DNA from: an uncultured Oscillospiraceae bacterium | GTDB lineage: Bacteria > Bacillota > Clostridia > Oscillospirales > Oscillospiraceae | Length of the DNA stretch: 44,252 bases | Direction of reading: 5' to 3' | Assembly (NCBI GenBank): GCA_947623875.1 | Contig: CANQII010000004.1 | Span: 1-44,252 of the forward strand | Shown: positions 14,399 through 21,652 of the stretch, piece by piece | Layout: each line of letters opens with the position of its first letter | How positions within the stretch are numbered: position 1 is the first letter of the stretch | Translations under genes and position numbers: made by a program | Notes under the pieces: generated by a model | Told to the model about the DNA's origin: nothing | What the model saw: only the letters and a program-made list of their open reading frames with translations | Databases searched by the model: none

Positions 14399-15720
14399 TC
14401 CCGTCTCTCCTTTGGCCGCTTGATTCGCTTCTCGTAGGCCACTCTCCGAGGATCGTGGCCTTCCTGCACGGATACCAGGACATTGCCCCGATACTGCAGG
14501 TTGTGCCGCCGCAGCAGGGCCTGCATAGGCTTGTTCTTCTTGTGGGTGTCTGCCCGGAGCCAGTGAATGTCCGCATTCCAGGCGATGCGCTCTGCCTCCA
14601 GGATCATCTTATCTGCCAGGCCGGTACCCCGCCAGCGGGCAGCTACGGCACTGCGGTGGATGGTGGCATAGGGTTCCTCAGAGGCCCATTTCCCGTCTGT
14701 GATAGCGGCGTAGTTGGGGTCCGGCTGGGTGGTGAGGGTAAAGAAAGCGCTAATCTCATCCCCGCAGAGCAGTACATACAGTTCCCCTCGAGCCATATCT
14801 GCCGTAAAGTCCTCAATGCCGGGATAGGGAATCGGGCCGCCCCATTGGTCTACGCCGTGGCTGTGGAGGTATTCCCGGGCGTCTTCTGCGATGACTTCCA
14901 TGGCGGGGAAATCTCCTTCGCACGCCTTCCTGCAGACCACTTGCGCCGGCAGGGAAGGTCTGGACAGTTCCTTGTCCAGTTCTGCCAGAAGGGCCTGATC
15001 TTCCTTTGAGGATAGATCCAGCTTTGCAAAGAGATCCGGTCTCCGCTCCCGGGTGCGCAGCAGGGACTGTTTTCTTCGCCACCGCTCTACCGAAGCGTGG
15101 TTGCCCTCCAGCAGCACCTCTGGTACGGGCATGCCGTGCCAGACCTCAGGCCGGGAGTACTGGGGATACTCCAGGGTGTTGTTCCAGTGGCTCTCGTTCT
15201 CAAAGCACTCCGGATCAGAGAGTACACCAGGGATCAGGCGGGATACGGCATCCGCCACCGCCATAGCTGCGATCTCTCCGCCTGTCAGGACAAAATCTCC
15301 CAGGGAGATCTCCTCGTCCACGCAGGCATCGATAAAGCGCTGGTCTACGCCCTCATAGTGGCCGCAGACCAGGATCAGATGGCTGTGTTCCCAGGCCAGA
15401 CGCCGGGCGTCTGCCTGGGTGAAAGTCTTCCCGCAGGGGCTGAGAAAGATGGTGTGGGGACGGACATCCGGCTCTGCCTGGGATGTGAGGTGCTCCCAGC
15501 AGCGGTACAGGGGATCTGCCTGCAAAATCGCCCCGTGACCGCCTCCATAGGGGTAGTCGTCCACCTGCTTCTGCTTGTTCACCGTGTAGTCCCGGATCTG
15601 GTGGGTCTCGATGCGCAGATAGTCCCGCTCCTGGGCTCTCCCCAGGATGGATTCGCCGAGCACATCGCCCACGGTGTCCGGGAAAAGGGTCATGATATCG
15701 ATGCGGTACAGGGCCCTCAC
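14395..15720 (-). CDS. trmD: tRNA (guanine37-N1)-methyltransferase TrmD fused to a GNAT acetyltransferase domain
   Basis: One uninterrupted 441-codon frame holds two enzymes. Residues 1-252 are TrmD, which makes m1G37 in tRNA and prevents +1 frameshifting: RIDIMTLFPD, YPYGGGHGAILQADPL, the trefoil-knot SAM site CGHYEGVDQRF...GDFVLTGGE, LEYPQYSRPEVW and RRKQSLLRTRERRPDL. The position of the usual catalytic Asp reads as Glu176 in ENESH. Residues ~260-430 look like a GNAT N-acetyltransferase (CRKACEGDFPAMEVI at the start, HRSAVAARWRGTGLADKMI as the acetyl-CoA loop, then LRADTHKKNKPMQALL). A standard TrmD ends near residue 245. The GTG start at 15720 overlaps the rimM stop; upstream extension of the frame is a shadow of rimM. 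What the GNAT domain acetylates is unknown. Confidence 0.9.
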   Translation of the reverse strand: MRALYRIDIMTLFPDTVGDVLGESILGRAQERDYLRIETHQIRDYTVNKQKQVDDYPYGGGHGAILQADPLYRCWEHLTSQAEPDVRPHTIFLSPCGKTFTQADARRLAWEHSHLILVCGHYEGVDQRFIDACVDEEISLGDFVLTGGEIAAMAVADAVSRLIPGVLSDPECFENESHWNNTLEYPQYSRPEVWHGMPVPEVLLEGNHASVERWRRKQSLLRTRERRPDLFAKLDLSSKEDQALLAELDKELSRPSLPAQVVCRKACEGDFPAMEVIAEDAREYLHSHGVDQWGGPIPYPGIEDFTADMARGELYVLLCGDEISAFFTLTTQPDPNYAAITDGKWASEEPYATIHRSAVAARWRGTGLADKMILEAERIAWNADIHWLRADTHKKNKPMQALLRRHNLQYRGNVLVSVQEGHDPRRVAYEKRIKRPKERRE

Positions 15721-16199
15721 ATCCCTTCGATGAGATGCACTTTCATGGTGCGGCTCTGGATATCTACGTTCAACACAAACTCCGGGACGGCGGGGATTAT
15801 GATCTCCCGCTCTCCCCGGACCAGGTAGATGTTCTGGGCGGAAGGAGAAAGGATCTCCTCCAGGGTGCCTAGGTCCTTGCCGTCCTCGTCTATCACCTGG
15901 ATGCCGATGAGATCTGCCAGGAAATAGCGGCCCTCTGGCAGATGGACGTCGCTGCGGCGGAGAGATACCACTTTGTCCCGCAGCTGCATGGCGGCCTCTA
16001 CGGTATCTAACCCGGCAAACTGGACGATGTTGCTGCCCTTGTGGACCCGGCAGGACCGCACTTCCATGGGCTTGCCGTCCAGGTACAGCGTCTTCAGCCG
16101 GCAGAGAAACTCCGGGCTGTCTGCCCAGGGGACAATGCGGACTTCTCCGTGGATGCCGTGGGTGTTCACCACCTGGCCGCATTCTAGATATTCGTTCAT
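15717..16199 (-). CDS. rimM: Ribosome maturation factor RimM
   Basis: A 160-residue RimM, the 30S maturation factor that binds ribosomal protein uS19 and helps fold the 16S rRNA head. The N-terminal RimM barrel shows GQVVNTHGIHGEVRI. The C-terminal PRC-barrel shows GRYFLADLIGIQVIDEDG and ends IIIPAVPEFVLNVD. The ATG at 16199 has GGAGG six bases upstream. Its stop overlaps the GTG of trmD by four bases. The 160-base space before it contains a terminator (16321-16343) and a second long hairpin. Either a weak promoter not recognised here or read-through from rpsP-khpA must therefore drive rimM-trmD-rsmA. Confidence 0.95.
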   Translation of the reverse strand: MNEYLECGQVVNTHGIHGEVRIVPWADSPEFLCRLKTLYLDGKPMEVRSCRVHKGSNIVQFAGLDTVEAAMQLRDKVVSLRRSDVHLPEGRYFLADLIGIQVIDEDGKDLGTLEEILSPSAQNIYLVRGEREIIIPAVPEFVLNVDIQSRTMKVHLIEGM

Positions 16200-16274
16200 A
16201 GATACCTCCGTATGTATGCTGCAGGATGTGAAAAGGAAAACGGCTGAAATTGCCGCATTGTGTTGTTCGTTTGG

Positions 16275-16316
16275 AATTTTCTATCCTGTGCCGGCCCGTA
16301 GCCGGCACAGAATAGA
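16275..16316 (-). other. Second long hairpin between khpA and rimM
   Basis: About 16 base pairs with one mismatch form around 16276-16292 and 16300-16317: a TTCTAT arm, then CTGTGCCGGC pairing with GCCGGCACAG. It follows the terminator at 16321-16343 on the minus strand and lies in the space before rimM. It may be part of a read-through or processing signal that adjusts rimM-trmD levels against rpsP. Edges are approximate. Confidence 0.45.
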
Positions 16317-16343
16317 AAAAGGGCGGGGACAGCGTCCCCGCCC
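16310..16343 (-). terminator. Terminator after rpsP-khpA
   Basis: GGGCGGGGAC (16321-16330) and GTCCCCGCCC (16334-16343) form a perfect 10-bp GC stem with an AGC loop. On the minus strand it is followed by TTTTTCTATTC. It should end much of the transcription from ylxM-ffh-rpsP-khpA. Confidence 0.75.
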
Positions 16344-16362
16344 GGCCGGTGTGAAAACAGGC

Positions 16363-16590
16363 TCAGATGATGTCCACCGTGAGCTTAATGCCCTGGCGCT
16401 GGGCAGCTGAGCGCATCAGCGTCCGAATCTCCTTGGCGATGCGGCCCTGCCGTCCGATAATCTTGCCCATGTCATCCGGGGCCACCCGAAGCTCCAGGAT
16501 TATGCCGGCGGGGGTCTCGTACTCTTCTACGGACACCGCTTCCGGATTGTCCACCAGGCTCCGGGCGATATAATTGAGCAGTTCCTTCAT
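16363..16590 (-). CDS. khpA: KH-domain RNA-binding protein KhpA
   Basis: A 75-residue single KH-domain protein with the GxxG RNA-binding loop in GKIIGRQGRIAKEIRTLMR. KhpA forms a complex with KhpB/EloR and binds small RNAs and mRNAs, affecting cell elongation and division in Gram-positive bacteria. The ATG at 16590 is chosen because GGAGG lies just before it; an in-frame ATG at 16602 adds MGGH but overlaps the Shine-Dalgarno region. It follows rpsP by 18 bases, the conserved rpsP-khpA order of Firmicutes, and is followed by a terminator. Length and motif are typical for the family. Confidence 0.93.
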   Translation of the reverse strand: MKELLNYIARSLVDNPEAVSVEEYETPAGIILELRVAPDDMGKIIGRQGRIAKEIRTLMRSAAQRQGIKLTVDII

Positions 16591-16608
16591 GTGGCCTCCC
16601 ATCCGGTA

Positions 16609-16845
16609 TTACAGGCCGGCCTTTTTGAGCAGGTCGCGCACCGTGTCCGTGGGCTGAGCGCCGGTCTTGATCCAAGCCTGCGCCCGCTCGATGTCGATGT
16701 TGATGGCGGCAGGAGTCTGACGGGGATCATAGGTACCCAGCTCTTCGATAAAGCGTCCGTCCCGCGGATAACGGGAGTCTGCCACTACAACGCGGTAGAA
16801 GGGAGCCTTCTTAGCACCCATGCGGCGAAGTCTGATTTTCACCAT
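16609..16845 (-). CDS. rpsP: 30S ribosomal protein bS16
   Basis: A 78-residue bS16, which binds 16S rRNA in the lower body of the 30S subunit and is needed for assembly. The N-terminus [20 protein letters not shown] and the following [21 protein letters not shown] are near-universal for the family. A GGAGG site precedes the ATG. It lies 65 bases downstream of ffh and 18 bases before khpA in a co-oriented set of translation and secretion genes. Nothing unusual. Confidence 0.97.
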   Translation of the reverse strand: MVKIRLRRMGAKKAPFYRVVVADSRYPRDGRFIEELGTYDPRQTPAAINIDIERAQAWIKTGAQPTDTVRDLLKKAGL

Positions 16846-16910
16846 GGTATATTCACCTCCAGAAAAGATGTTTGCTTAGGTTATGGCCAATGCCCGGAGG
16901 GCACATACCA

Positions 16911-18257
16911 TCAGAAGGGGAGTTTCATGCCTCTGAACCGGCTCAGTAATCCCTTGGCTTTCTTGGGATTCACCAGTTGCTGGGTCATCTTTTGCAGCAT
17001 ATCAAACTGCTTCAGCAGGCGGTTCACGTCCTGCACCTGTGTGCCGGAGCCCATGGCAATGCGTCTTTTGCGGCTGGAGTTCAGCACATTGGGGTTTTCC
17101 CGCTCATAGGGGGTCATGGACTGGATGATGGCCTCTACCTGGGTGAGCATCTTGGTGTCCAGACTGGCGGAGTCCAGCTTCATGCCCTGCATCCCGGGCA
17201 TCATCCCCAGGATGTCCTCCATGGAACCCATGCTCTTGAGCTGGGTGAGCTGGTCGTAGTAGTCGTTCAGGGTGAACTTGTTTTTGCGGAGCTTTTCCAT
17301 CTGCTCCATGGCCTTTTTCTCATCGACAGTCTGCTGGGCTTTTTCGATGAGGGTGAGCACATCGCCCATACCCAGGATGCGGCTGGCCATGCGGTCCGGG
17401 TGGAATACCTCGATCTGGTCCAGTTTCTCGCCGGTGCCGGCAAACTTGATGGGCTTGCCGGTGACAGACCGTATGGAAAGGGCAGCACCGCCTCTGGCAT
17501 CGCCGTCCAGTTTGGTGAGCATCACGCCGGTGATGTCCAGCGCCTCATCAAAGGCCTTAGCGGCGGTGACAGCGTCCTGGCCGATCATGGCGTCTACCAC
17601 CAGCAGAATCTCATCCGGATTCACAGCTGCCTTGATGGCCCTGAGCTCATTCATCAGGGCCTCGTCCACATGCAGCCGTCCGGCGGTGTCGAGGAACACC
17701 ATGTCGTTGCCGTGCTTCTTGGCGTGGGCGATGGCGGCCTTGGCGATGTCCACGGGATCGGACTGGCCCATCTGGAAGACGGGCACATCCAGCTGTCCGC
17801 CTACCACTTCCAACTGGGTGATGGCGGCGGGGCGGTAGATGTCGCAGGCGGCCAGCAGCGGCCGCTTGTTGTTCTGCTTCTTCATCATACCGGCGAGCTT
17901 CGCGCCATTGGTGGTCTTACCGGCGCCCTGCAGGCCTACCAGCATGACTACTGTCGGGGGCGAAGAAGAGATATTCAGCTTGCTGTCTCCGCCGCCCATC
18001 AGGGCAGTGAGCTCTTCGTTGACGATCTTGACGATCATCTGGGCGGGGGTGAGGGACTCCAGAACTTCCTGTCCCACGGCCCGCTCGGACACGGTGGCGA
18101 TGAAGCTCTTTACCACCTTGAAGTTGACGTCCGCCTCCAGAAGGGCCATCTTGATCTCCTTCATGGCCTCCTTGACATCGGACTCCTTCAGGTTGCCCTT
18201 ACCGCGCAGCCGTTTGAATACGTTGGAAAGCTTCTCGGTTAAACTCTCAAATGCCAT
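16911..18257 (-). CDS. ffh: Signal recognition particle protein Ffh (SRP54)
   Basis: A 448-residue Ffh, the GTPase of the signal recognition particle. It binds signal sequences together with 4.5S/scRNA and delivers ribosomes to FtsY at the membrane. The N domain (MAFESLTEKLSNVFKRLRGK) is followed by the G domain with GLQGAGKTT near residue 107, DTAGRLH near 190 and TKLDGDARGG near 248. The methionine-rich M domain contains the RNA-binding stretch RRIAMGSGTQVQDVNRLLKQ. It follows ylxM by 33 bases, the usual Firmicutes pairing, and is driven by the strong promoter before ylxM. Length is typical. The separate scRNA gene was not found in this window. Confidence 0.97.
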   Translation of the reverse strand: MAFESLTEKLSNVFKRLRGKGNLKESDVKEAMKEIKMALLEADVNFKVVKSFIATVSERAVGQEVLESLTPAQMIVKIVNEELTALMGGGDSKLNISSSPPTVVMLVGLQGAGKTTNGAKLAGMMKKQNNKRPLLAACDIYRPAAITQLEVVGGQLDVPVFQMGQSDPVDIAKAAIAHAKKHGNDMVFLDTAGRLHVDEALMNELRAIKAAVNPDEILLVVDAMIGQDAVTAAKAFDEALDITGVMLTKLDGDARGGAALSIRSVTGKPIKFAGTGEKLDQIEVFHPDRMASRILGMGDVLTLIEKAQQTVDEKKAMEQMEKLRKNKFTLNDYYDQLTQLKSMGSMEDILGMMPGMQGMKLDSASLDTKMLTQVEAIIQSMTPYERENPNVLNSSRKRRIAMGSGTQVQDVNRLLKQFDMLQKMTQQLVNPKKAKGLLSRFRGMKLPF

Positions 18258-18290
18258 AGTGTTCTCCTTGCAGCCTGCAGGATAGCGCAG

Positions 18291-18665
18291 TTACTGCTCT
18301 TCCCGCAAGGTGGTGACGTGTTCCTTCAGGGCACGGCCGATGCCGTCCAGCATGTAGTCGTCGTAACGGCGCTGGTCCACGGCCTCCAGCAGCTGATCTG
18401 CCAGGGCGTCTATGGCATCGATCACAGCGGAAGAGTGCTGGAAGCGCTTGATGATGTGGGTCTTGTCCTCCATCTCGGTCATGACGGCCTCGGCGCGGAC
18501 AATCACATCCCGCACACCTTGCCGGGAGATGCCGTAGTTCTCTGCGATCTCTGCCAGGGAGAGGTCATCGTTGTAGTAGAGGTCAAAGAACTCCCGCTGC
18601 CGTTCGGTGAGCAGATCGCCGTAGAAATCGAACAGCATCGACATACGGTATGCCTGATTCTTCAT
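18291..18665 (-). CDS. ylxM: YlxM-like helix-turn-helix protein of the SRP operon
   Basis: A 124-residue YlxM (UPF0122). It contains a sigma-70 region-4-like helix-turn-helix (LSLAEIAENYGISRQGVRDVIVRAE) after an N-terminal helix (LLTERQREFFDLYY). YlxM lies just before ffh in most Firmicutes and is reported to modulate SRP assembly or expression. The ATG at 18665 is chosen because GGAGG lies eight bases upstream; an in-frame ATG at 18686 lacks a site. A near-perfect promoter lies at 18722-18750, so this is the first gene of ylxM-ffh-rpsP-khpA. Confidence 0.92.
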   Translation of the reverse strand: MKNQAYRMSMLFDFYGDLLTERQREFFDLYYNDDLSLAEIAENYGISRQGVRDVIVRAEAVMTEMEDKTHIIKRFQHSSAVIDAIDALADQLLEAVDQRRYDDYMLDGIGRALKEHVTTLREEQ

Positions 18666-18721
18666 GGGCAGCGCCTCCAACAACATCTTGTGTGTAAAGC
18701 GGGGATGCTTTACAAAAAGGA

Positions 18722-18750
18722 ATTCTAACAGATGGGGGAGAGGCTGTCAA
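18722..18750 (-). promoter_or_regulatory. Promoter of the ylxM-ffh-rpsP-khpA operon
   Basis: On the minus strand TTGACA (18745-18750) and TAGAAT (18722-18727) are separated by exactly 17 bases, about 57 bases before the ylxM start. This is close to the sigma-A consensus and fits a highly expressed operon. Confidence 0.85.
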
Positions 18751-18872
18751 GAGAAATTTGCAGGATTTTTCGAAAAAGTGAATCGCAGTTTGGCCGAAAT
18801 ATCCCGAAAATGCCCTGGATTCTTTTGGCGGTTTCCACAGAGGACAGCTGGACAGCGGTTGATGGAAAGCCA

Positions 18873-18901
18873 GCAGCCTGCATCGGGGGGATGCAGGCTG
18901 C
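18873..18901 (-). terminator. Terminator-like hairpin after the tandem paralogs
   Basis: GCAGCCTGCAT (18873-18883) and ATGCAGGCTGC (18891-18901) form a perfect 11-bp stem with a G-rich seven-base loop, 37 bases past the stop of the second paralog. Only a weak TTT follows on the minus strand, so efficiency is uncertain. Confidence 0.55.
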
Positions 18902-18937
18902 CGGGCGATTGCCATTGGGAACGGCGCCGTCATGGCA

Positions 18938-19378
18938 TCAGACCACATTGCGCACATCGCTCTCAATGATGTTGAACCGCAGGAACTCTGGGATGGCCTC
19001 CTGCAATGCCTGCTTCTTAGGCTCATCGGACTTGAAAGCAAAGCACTTGCAGAGGATGCCATTTGGGTAAATTGGCTTAGCAAACTTGCATTGGCGCAGA
19101 TCATTGTAATCCGTACATAGCGGGATCTGATTCACGCGGCTGATATAGTCCACCATGCCCAGCAGATAAAGACTTTCAGCATAGTCCTTGCGATCAAAGT
19201 AACAGCGGATCGTGTCCTTTGAGAGGACTTCCATCAAAAAATCGATGTCTCCCAGTGCTTTCAAACGGTGGCAGACATTGCTTTTGAAGAGCTCGAAGCT
19301 GTTGTGAAGCGGGACATTCTGGAACTGCAGTTCTGCTGTTGTATCTGATGGAATACAGACTCTTTCGTTAGACGACAT
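18938..19378 (-). CDS. Conserved protein of unknown function, second tandem paralog
   Basis: A 146-residue protein of no family I recognise. About 120 residues match the gene just upstream: FELFKSNVCHRLKALGD, an ESLYLLGM(V/L)DYISR block, IPLCT-Y-DLRQ, and a closing EAIPEFL-FNI-ES-V-NVV. The predicted make-up is mainly helical with several cysteines, and there is no signal peptide or membrane segment. The ATG at 19378 overlaps the previous stop by 11 bases and has GAGG seven bases upstream, so it is coupled to its paralog. DNA identity between the copies is high in places (around 19255-19305 versus 19680-19730), pointing to a tandem duplication. Function unknown. Confidence 0.75.
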   Translation of the reverse strand: MSSNERVCIPSDTTAELQFQNVPLHNSFELFKSNVCHRLKALGDIDFLMEVLSKDTIRCYFDRKDYAESLYLLGMVDYISRVNQIPLCTDYNDLRQCKFAKPIYPNGILCKCFAFKSDEPKKQALQEAIPEFLRFNIIESDVRNVV

Positions 19379-19994
19379 TGTGTACCTCACTTTCCACGAT
19401 GTTGAACTGCAGAAACTCCGGAATGGCCTCCCGCAATGTCTGCACCTTGGGTTCCTCAGACTGCAGGGCATGGCAGAGACACAGGATGCTGGCGGGGTAG
19501 ATCAGTTCGGGGAGTTTGTACTGGCGCAGATCGTCATAGGCGGTGCAAAGGGGGATAGTGTTCAAGCGGCTGATGTAGTCCAGCATACCCAGAAGGTACA
19601 GACTCTCCCGGTAGCTGCCCTCCTCAAAGAAGCGGCGGATGGTGTTCTGCGCGAGCAGATCGACCACAAAGCCGGTGTCTCCCAGTGCTTTCAGACGGTG
19701 GCAGACGTTGCTTTTAAAGAGCTCGAAGGGGATGCGGGCATGCGCTTGATCCTCTTGGGGCTGCGTATCTGCCGCTGCAGCAACGAAATACACTTCGGAC
19801 TGAGCGGTCAGGTGCAGCGCTTGCTCTATGGGCGCCTGTGCGGGCTGGTCTCTTCCCTGGCATATGGTCTGTCCTATGATCTGGCCCATCTGATCTGTTT
19901 GGCCTGTCTGGCTGTGTTCAGACTGCAGTGTTTCTATGGCATCTGCCGGTATCTCGTGATTGTACTGCTCAGGATGAGACGTATTGTATTCCAT
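19368..19994 (-). CDS. Conserved protein of unknown function, first tandem paralog with low-complexity N-terminus
   Basis: A 208-residue protein. The first ~88 residues are rich in Gln, His, Glu and Thr (for example QTGQTDQMGQIIGQ) and look disordered. The remaining ~120 match the following gene throughout (SNVCHRLKALGD, LYLLGMLDYISRLN, IPLCTAYDDLRQ, FNIVESEVHNVV). ATG at 19994 is preferred, with GGGG nine bases upstream; a GTG at 20003 is possible. A promoter with a perfect TATAAT lies at 20018-20047, and lgt is divergent. The paralog pair may be stoichiometric partners or a recent duplication. No domain recognised and no function assigned. Confidence 0.75.
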   Translation of the reverse strand: MEYNTSHPEQYNHEIPADAIETLQSEHSQTGQTDQMGQIIGQTICQGRDQPAQAPIEQALHLTAQSEVYFVAAAADTQPQEDQAHARIPFELFKSNVCHRLKALGDTGFVVDLLAQNTIRRFFEEGSYRESLYLLGMLDYISRLNTIPLCTAYDDLRQYKLPELIYPASILCLCHALQSEEPKVQTLREAIPEFLQFNIVESEVHNVV

Positions 19995-20017
19995 CTGAAA
20001 CACCCCATTCCGCAGTG

Positions 20018-20047
20018 ATTATAGCATGACAGGATACCAGAAAGCAA
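20018..20047 (-). promoter_or_regulatory. Promoter of the tandem paralog genes
   Basis: On the minus strand TTGCTT (20042-20047) and TATAAT (20018-20023) are 18 bases apart and 23 bases before the chosen start codon. The rest of the ~300-base divergent gap (19995-20310) holds the lgt promoter and nothing else recognised. Confidence 0.6.
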
Positions 20048-20208
20048 TAGGACGGACCGGTTGCCAGCGGCTTCGATGTAGCGGCTATACAGCAGTCTAT
20101 CCTCCGGCATCAGATCTATCACCAGAAGTCGGGCAGGCATACTGCATGGGCAGGTTCGCCTCGTTTGCGTGATTTCTATGACGCTTTTCTAAAGTTTCCA
20201 GTATTGCA

Positions 20209-20237
20209 TTGAAATTATGCCGCAGATCCGGTATAAT
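20209..20237 (+). promoter_or_regulatory. lgt promoter
   Basis: TTGAAA (20209-20214) and TATAAT (20232-20237) are separated by 17 bases, with the lgt start about 70 bases further on. A good sigma-A match, divergent from the paralog promoter. Confidence 0.75.
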
Positions 20238-20310
20238 ACCGCATGCAGCTTCCGGCAGCGGCATATCATAGCCGCGCAAGATGGAAGCGCGGAAGGAAAG
20301 TGGCGTACGC

Positions 20311-21402
20311 ATGACAAGTGTAGTGACGTTTCCAGGCCTGGGTCTGGAATTTGAACTAAACCGGGTGGCGTTCAACCTCTTCGGCAAGGATATCTATTGG
20401 TATGGCATTATCATCGCCTGCGGCTTTTTGCTGGCGGTCTCCTACGGTATGTGGAAAGCACCCAAGTACCATATGGACCGGGATCAGATCATCGACATGC
20501 TGCTCTTTGCGGTGCCGCTCTGCATCATCGGCGCCAGAGCCTACTATGTGATCTTTGAGCCCTCCATCTGTTTTGACAGCGAAGGACGGTTCAGCTTCTA
20601 CCGGATGATCGCCATCTGGGACGGCGGCCTCGCTATCTACGGGGCAGTCTTAATGGCCATCGTGGTGGTGCTGATCTTCTGCAAGGTGCGGGGTGCCTGC
20701 TTCTGGGACTACGCAGACCTGGGCATTCTGGGCGTGATGATCGGCCAGATGGTGGGACGCTGGGGCAACTTCGTAAACGTGGAAGCCTACGGCGGCCTCA
20801 CAGATGCCCCCTGGCGGATGTGCTCGGAAACCATTGCCAACTGGCTCTGGGGACAGGGACAGATCACCTCTATGGAGCAGTACCAGGCGATTATAGACGG
20901 AACACTGGGGGTACACCCCACATTCTTCTATGAGTCCATGTGGAACCTCATCGGCTTCATCCTGCTGGCATTGATCGCCCGGAAGCGCCGTGTAAAGGGC
21001 CAGACCTTTGCAGGCTATCTCATCTGGTACGGTCTGGGCAGAGCGGCGATTGAGGGCCTCCGGACAGACAGCCTCTATTTCTTCGGTACCGGCATCCGCT
21101 CCAGCCAGATGTTGGGCCTGATCTCTGCGGTGATCGGCGTTATCATGCTGATCGTCCGCTTCCGCCAGGCCAAGACGGATCCCATGGTGCTGCCGGAAGA
21201 ACTGCGGCCGGTACCGGTAGCGGAAGCAACTGCACCGGTGGAAGCAATAGATGCGGTATCTGATGCAGCAGAAGCTGAGGACGGTGCAATAGACAACACG
21301 GCAGAAGATGCAGATGGCGATGCACCGCAGGCAGACAATCCAGATGCAGATGACTCAAACACATCTGCACAGGAAGATGAAAGGGACCAAGAAAACGAAT
21401 AA
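20311..21402 (+). CDS. lgt: Prolipoprotein diacylglyceryl transferase Lgt with long acidic tail
   Basis: A 363-residue membrane enzyme that transfers diacylglycerol from phosphatidylglycerol to the lipobox cysteine of prolipoproteins, the first step of lipoprotein maturation. Seven or so hydrophobic segments are visible, and the family signature reads GRWGNFVNVEAYG. HPTFFYES and GLRTDSLYF are further conserved blocks. The last ~65 residues, after the final membrane segment (VIMLIVRFRQAKTD), form an acidic Ala/Asp/Glu-rich tail absent from typical Lgt (~270-300 residues). ATG at 20311 is preferred, with GGAAGGAAAG upstream; an ATG at 20281 would add ten residues without a binding site. The CapA-like lipoprotein in this window is a likely client. 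Confidence 0.93.
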   Translation: MTSVVTFPGLGLEFELNRVAFNLFGKDIYWYGIIIACGFLLAVSYGMWKAPKYHMDRDQIIDMLLFAVPLCIIGARAYYVIFEPSICFDSEGRFSFYRMIAIWDGGLAIYGAVLMAIVVVLIFCKVRGACFWDYADLGILGVMIGQMVGRWGNFVNVEAYGGLTDAPWRMCSETIANWLWGQGQITSMEQYQAIIDGTLGVHPTFFYESMWNLIGFILLALIARKRRVKGQTFAGYLIWYGLGRAAIEGLRTDSLYFFGTGIRSSQMLGLISAVIGVIMLIVRFRQAKTDPMVLPEELRPVPVAEATAPVEAIDAVSDAAEAEDGAIDNTAEDADGDAPQADNPDADDSNTSAQEDERDQENE

Positions 21403-21418
21403 TAGGCCAATAGCCTAC

Positions 21419-21531
21419 TCAATGAAAGTCAAAGAAACCGAAGATGGTTAAAAGTGGCCTGCGAAAGGACTCGGAAAGTGAGTGTTGCGTCTTTTCCGAG
21501 CGGGAACCATTGAAGTTTTGGCTTTCATTGA
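21419..21531 (+). other. Nested RNA structure between lgt and folD (candidate cis-regulatory RNA)
   Basis: Three nested stems can be drawn: an outer ~15-bp stem (21419-21433 with 21517-21531, one G-U), a middle ATGGTT/AACCAT stem (21444-21449 with 21505-21510) and an inner CTCGGAAA/TTTCCGAG stem (21470-21477 with 21493-21500). They enclose unpaired G/A-rich stretches such as GCGAAAGGA. I do not recognise it as a THF, ZTP or other known riboswitch. Downstream, TCCGA/TCGGA (21571-21585) competes with CGGAGG/CCTCCG (21582-21608), which would allow a switch before the folD ribosome binding site. Confidence 0.5.
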
Positions 21532-21652
21532 ACTGGAAAAGTAAGATAAAGACACTGAAAATCGTGCACATCCGAGCTTATCGGAGGAACGAGACCGGAT
21601 TGCCTCCGTTGCTGATACAGGATCCACACATTATACTGAGGAGGAGTACTAT

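Noticed and set aside
15721-16308. Upstream extension of the trmD frame by almost 200 codons
   Set aside because: It is the out-of-frame shadow of rimM, rich in Arg and Pro with no family resemblance.
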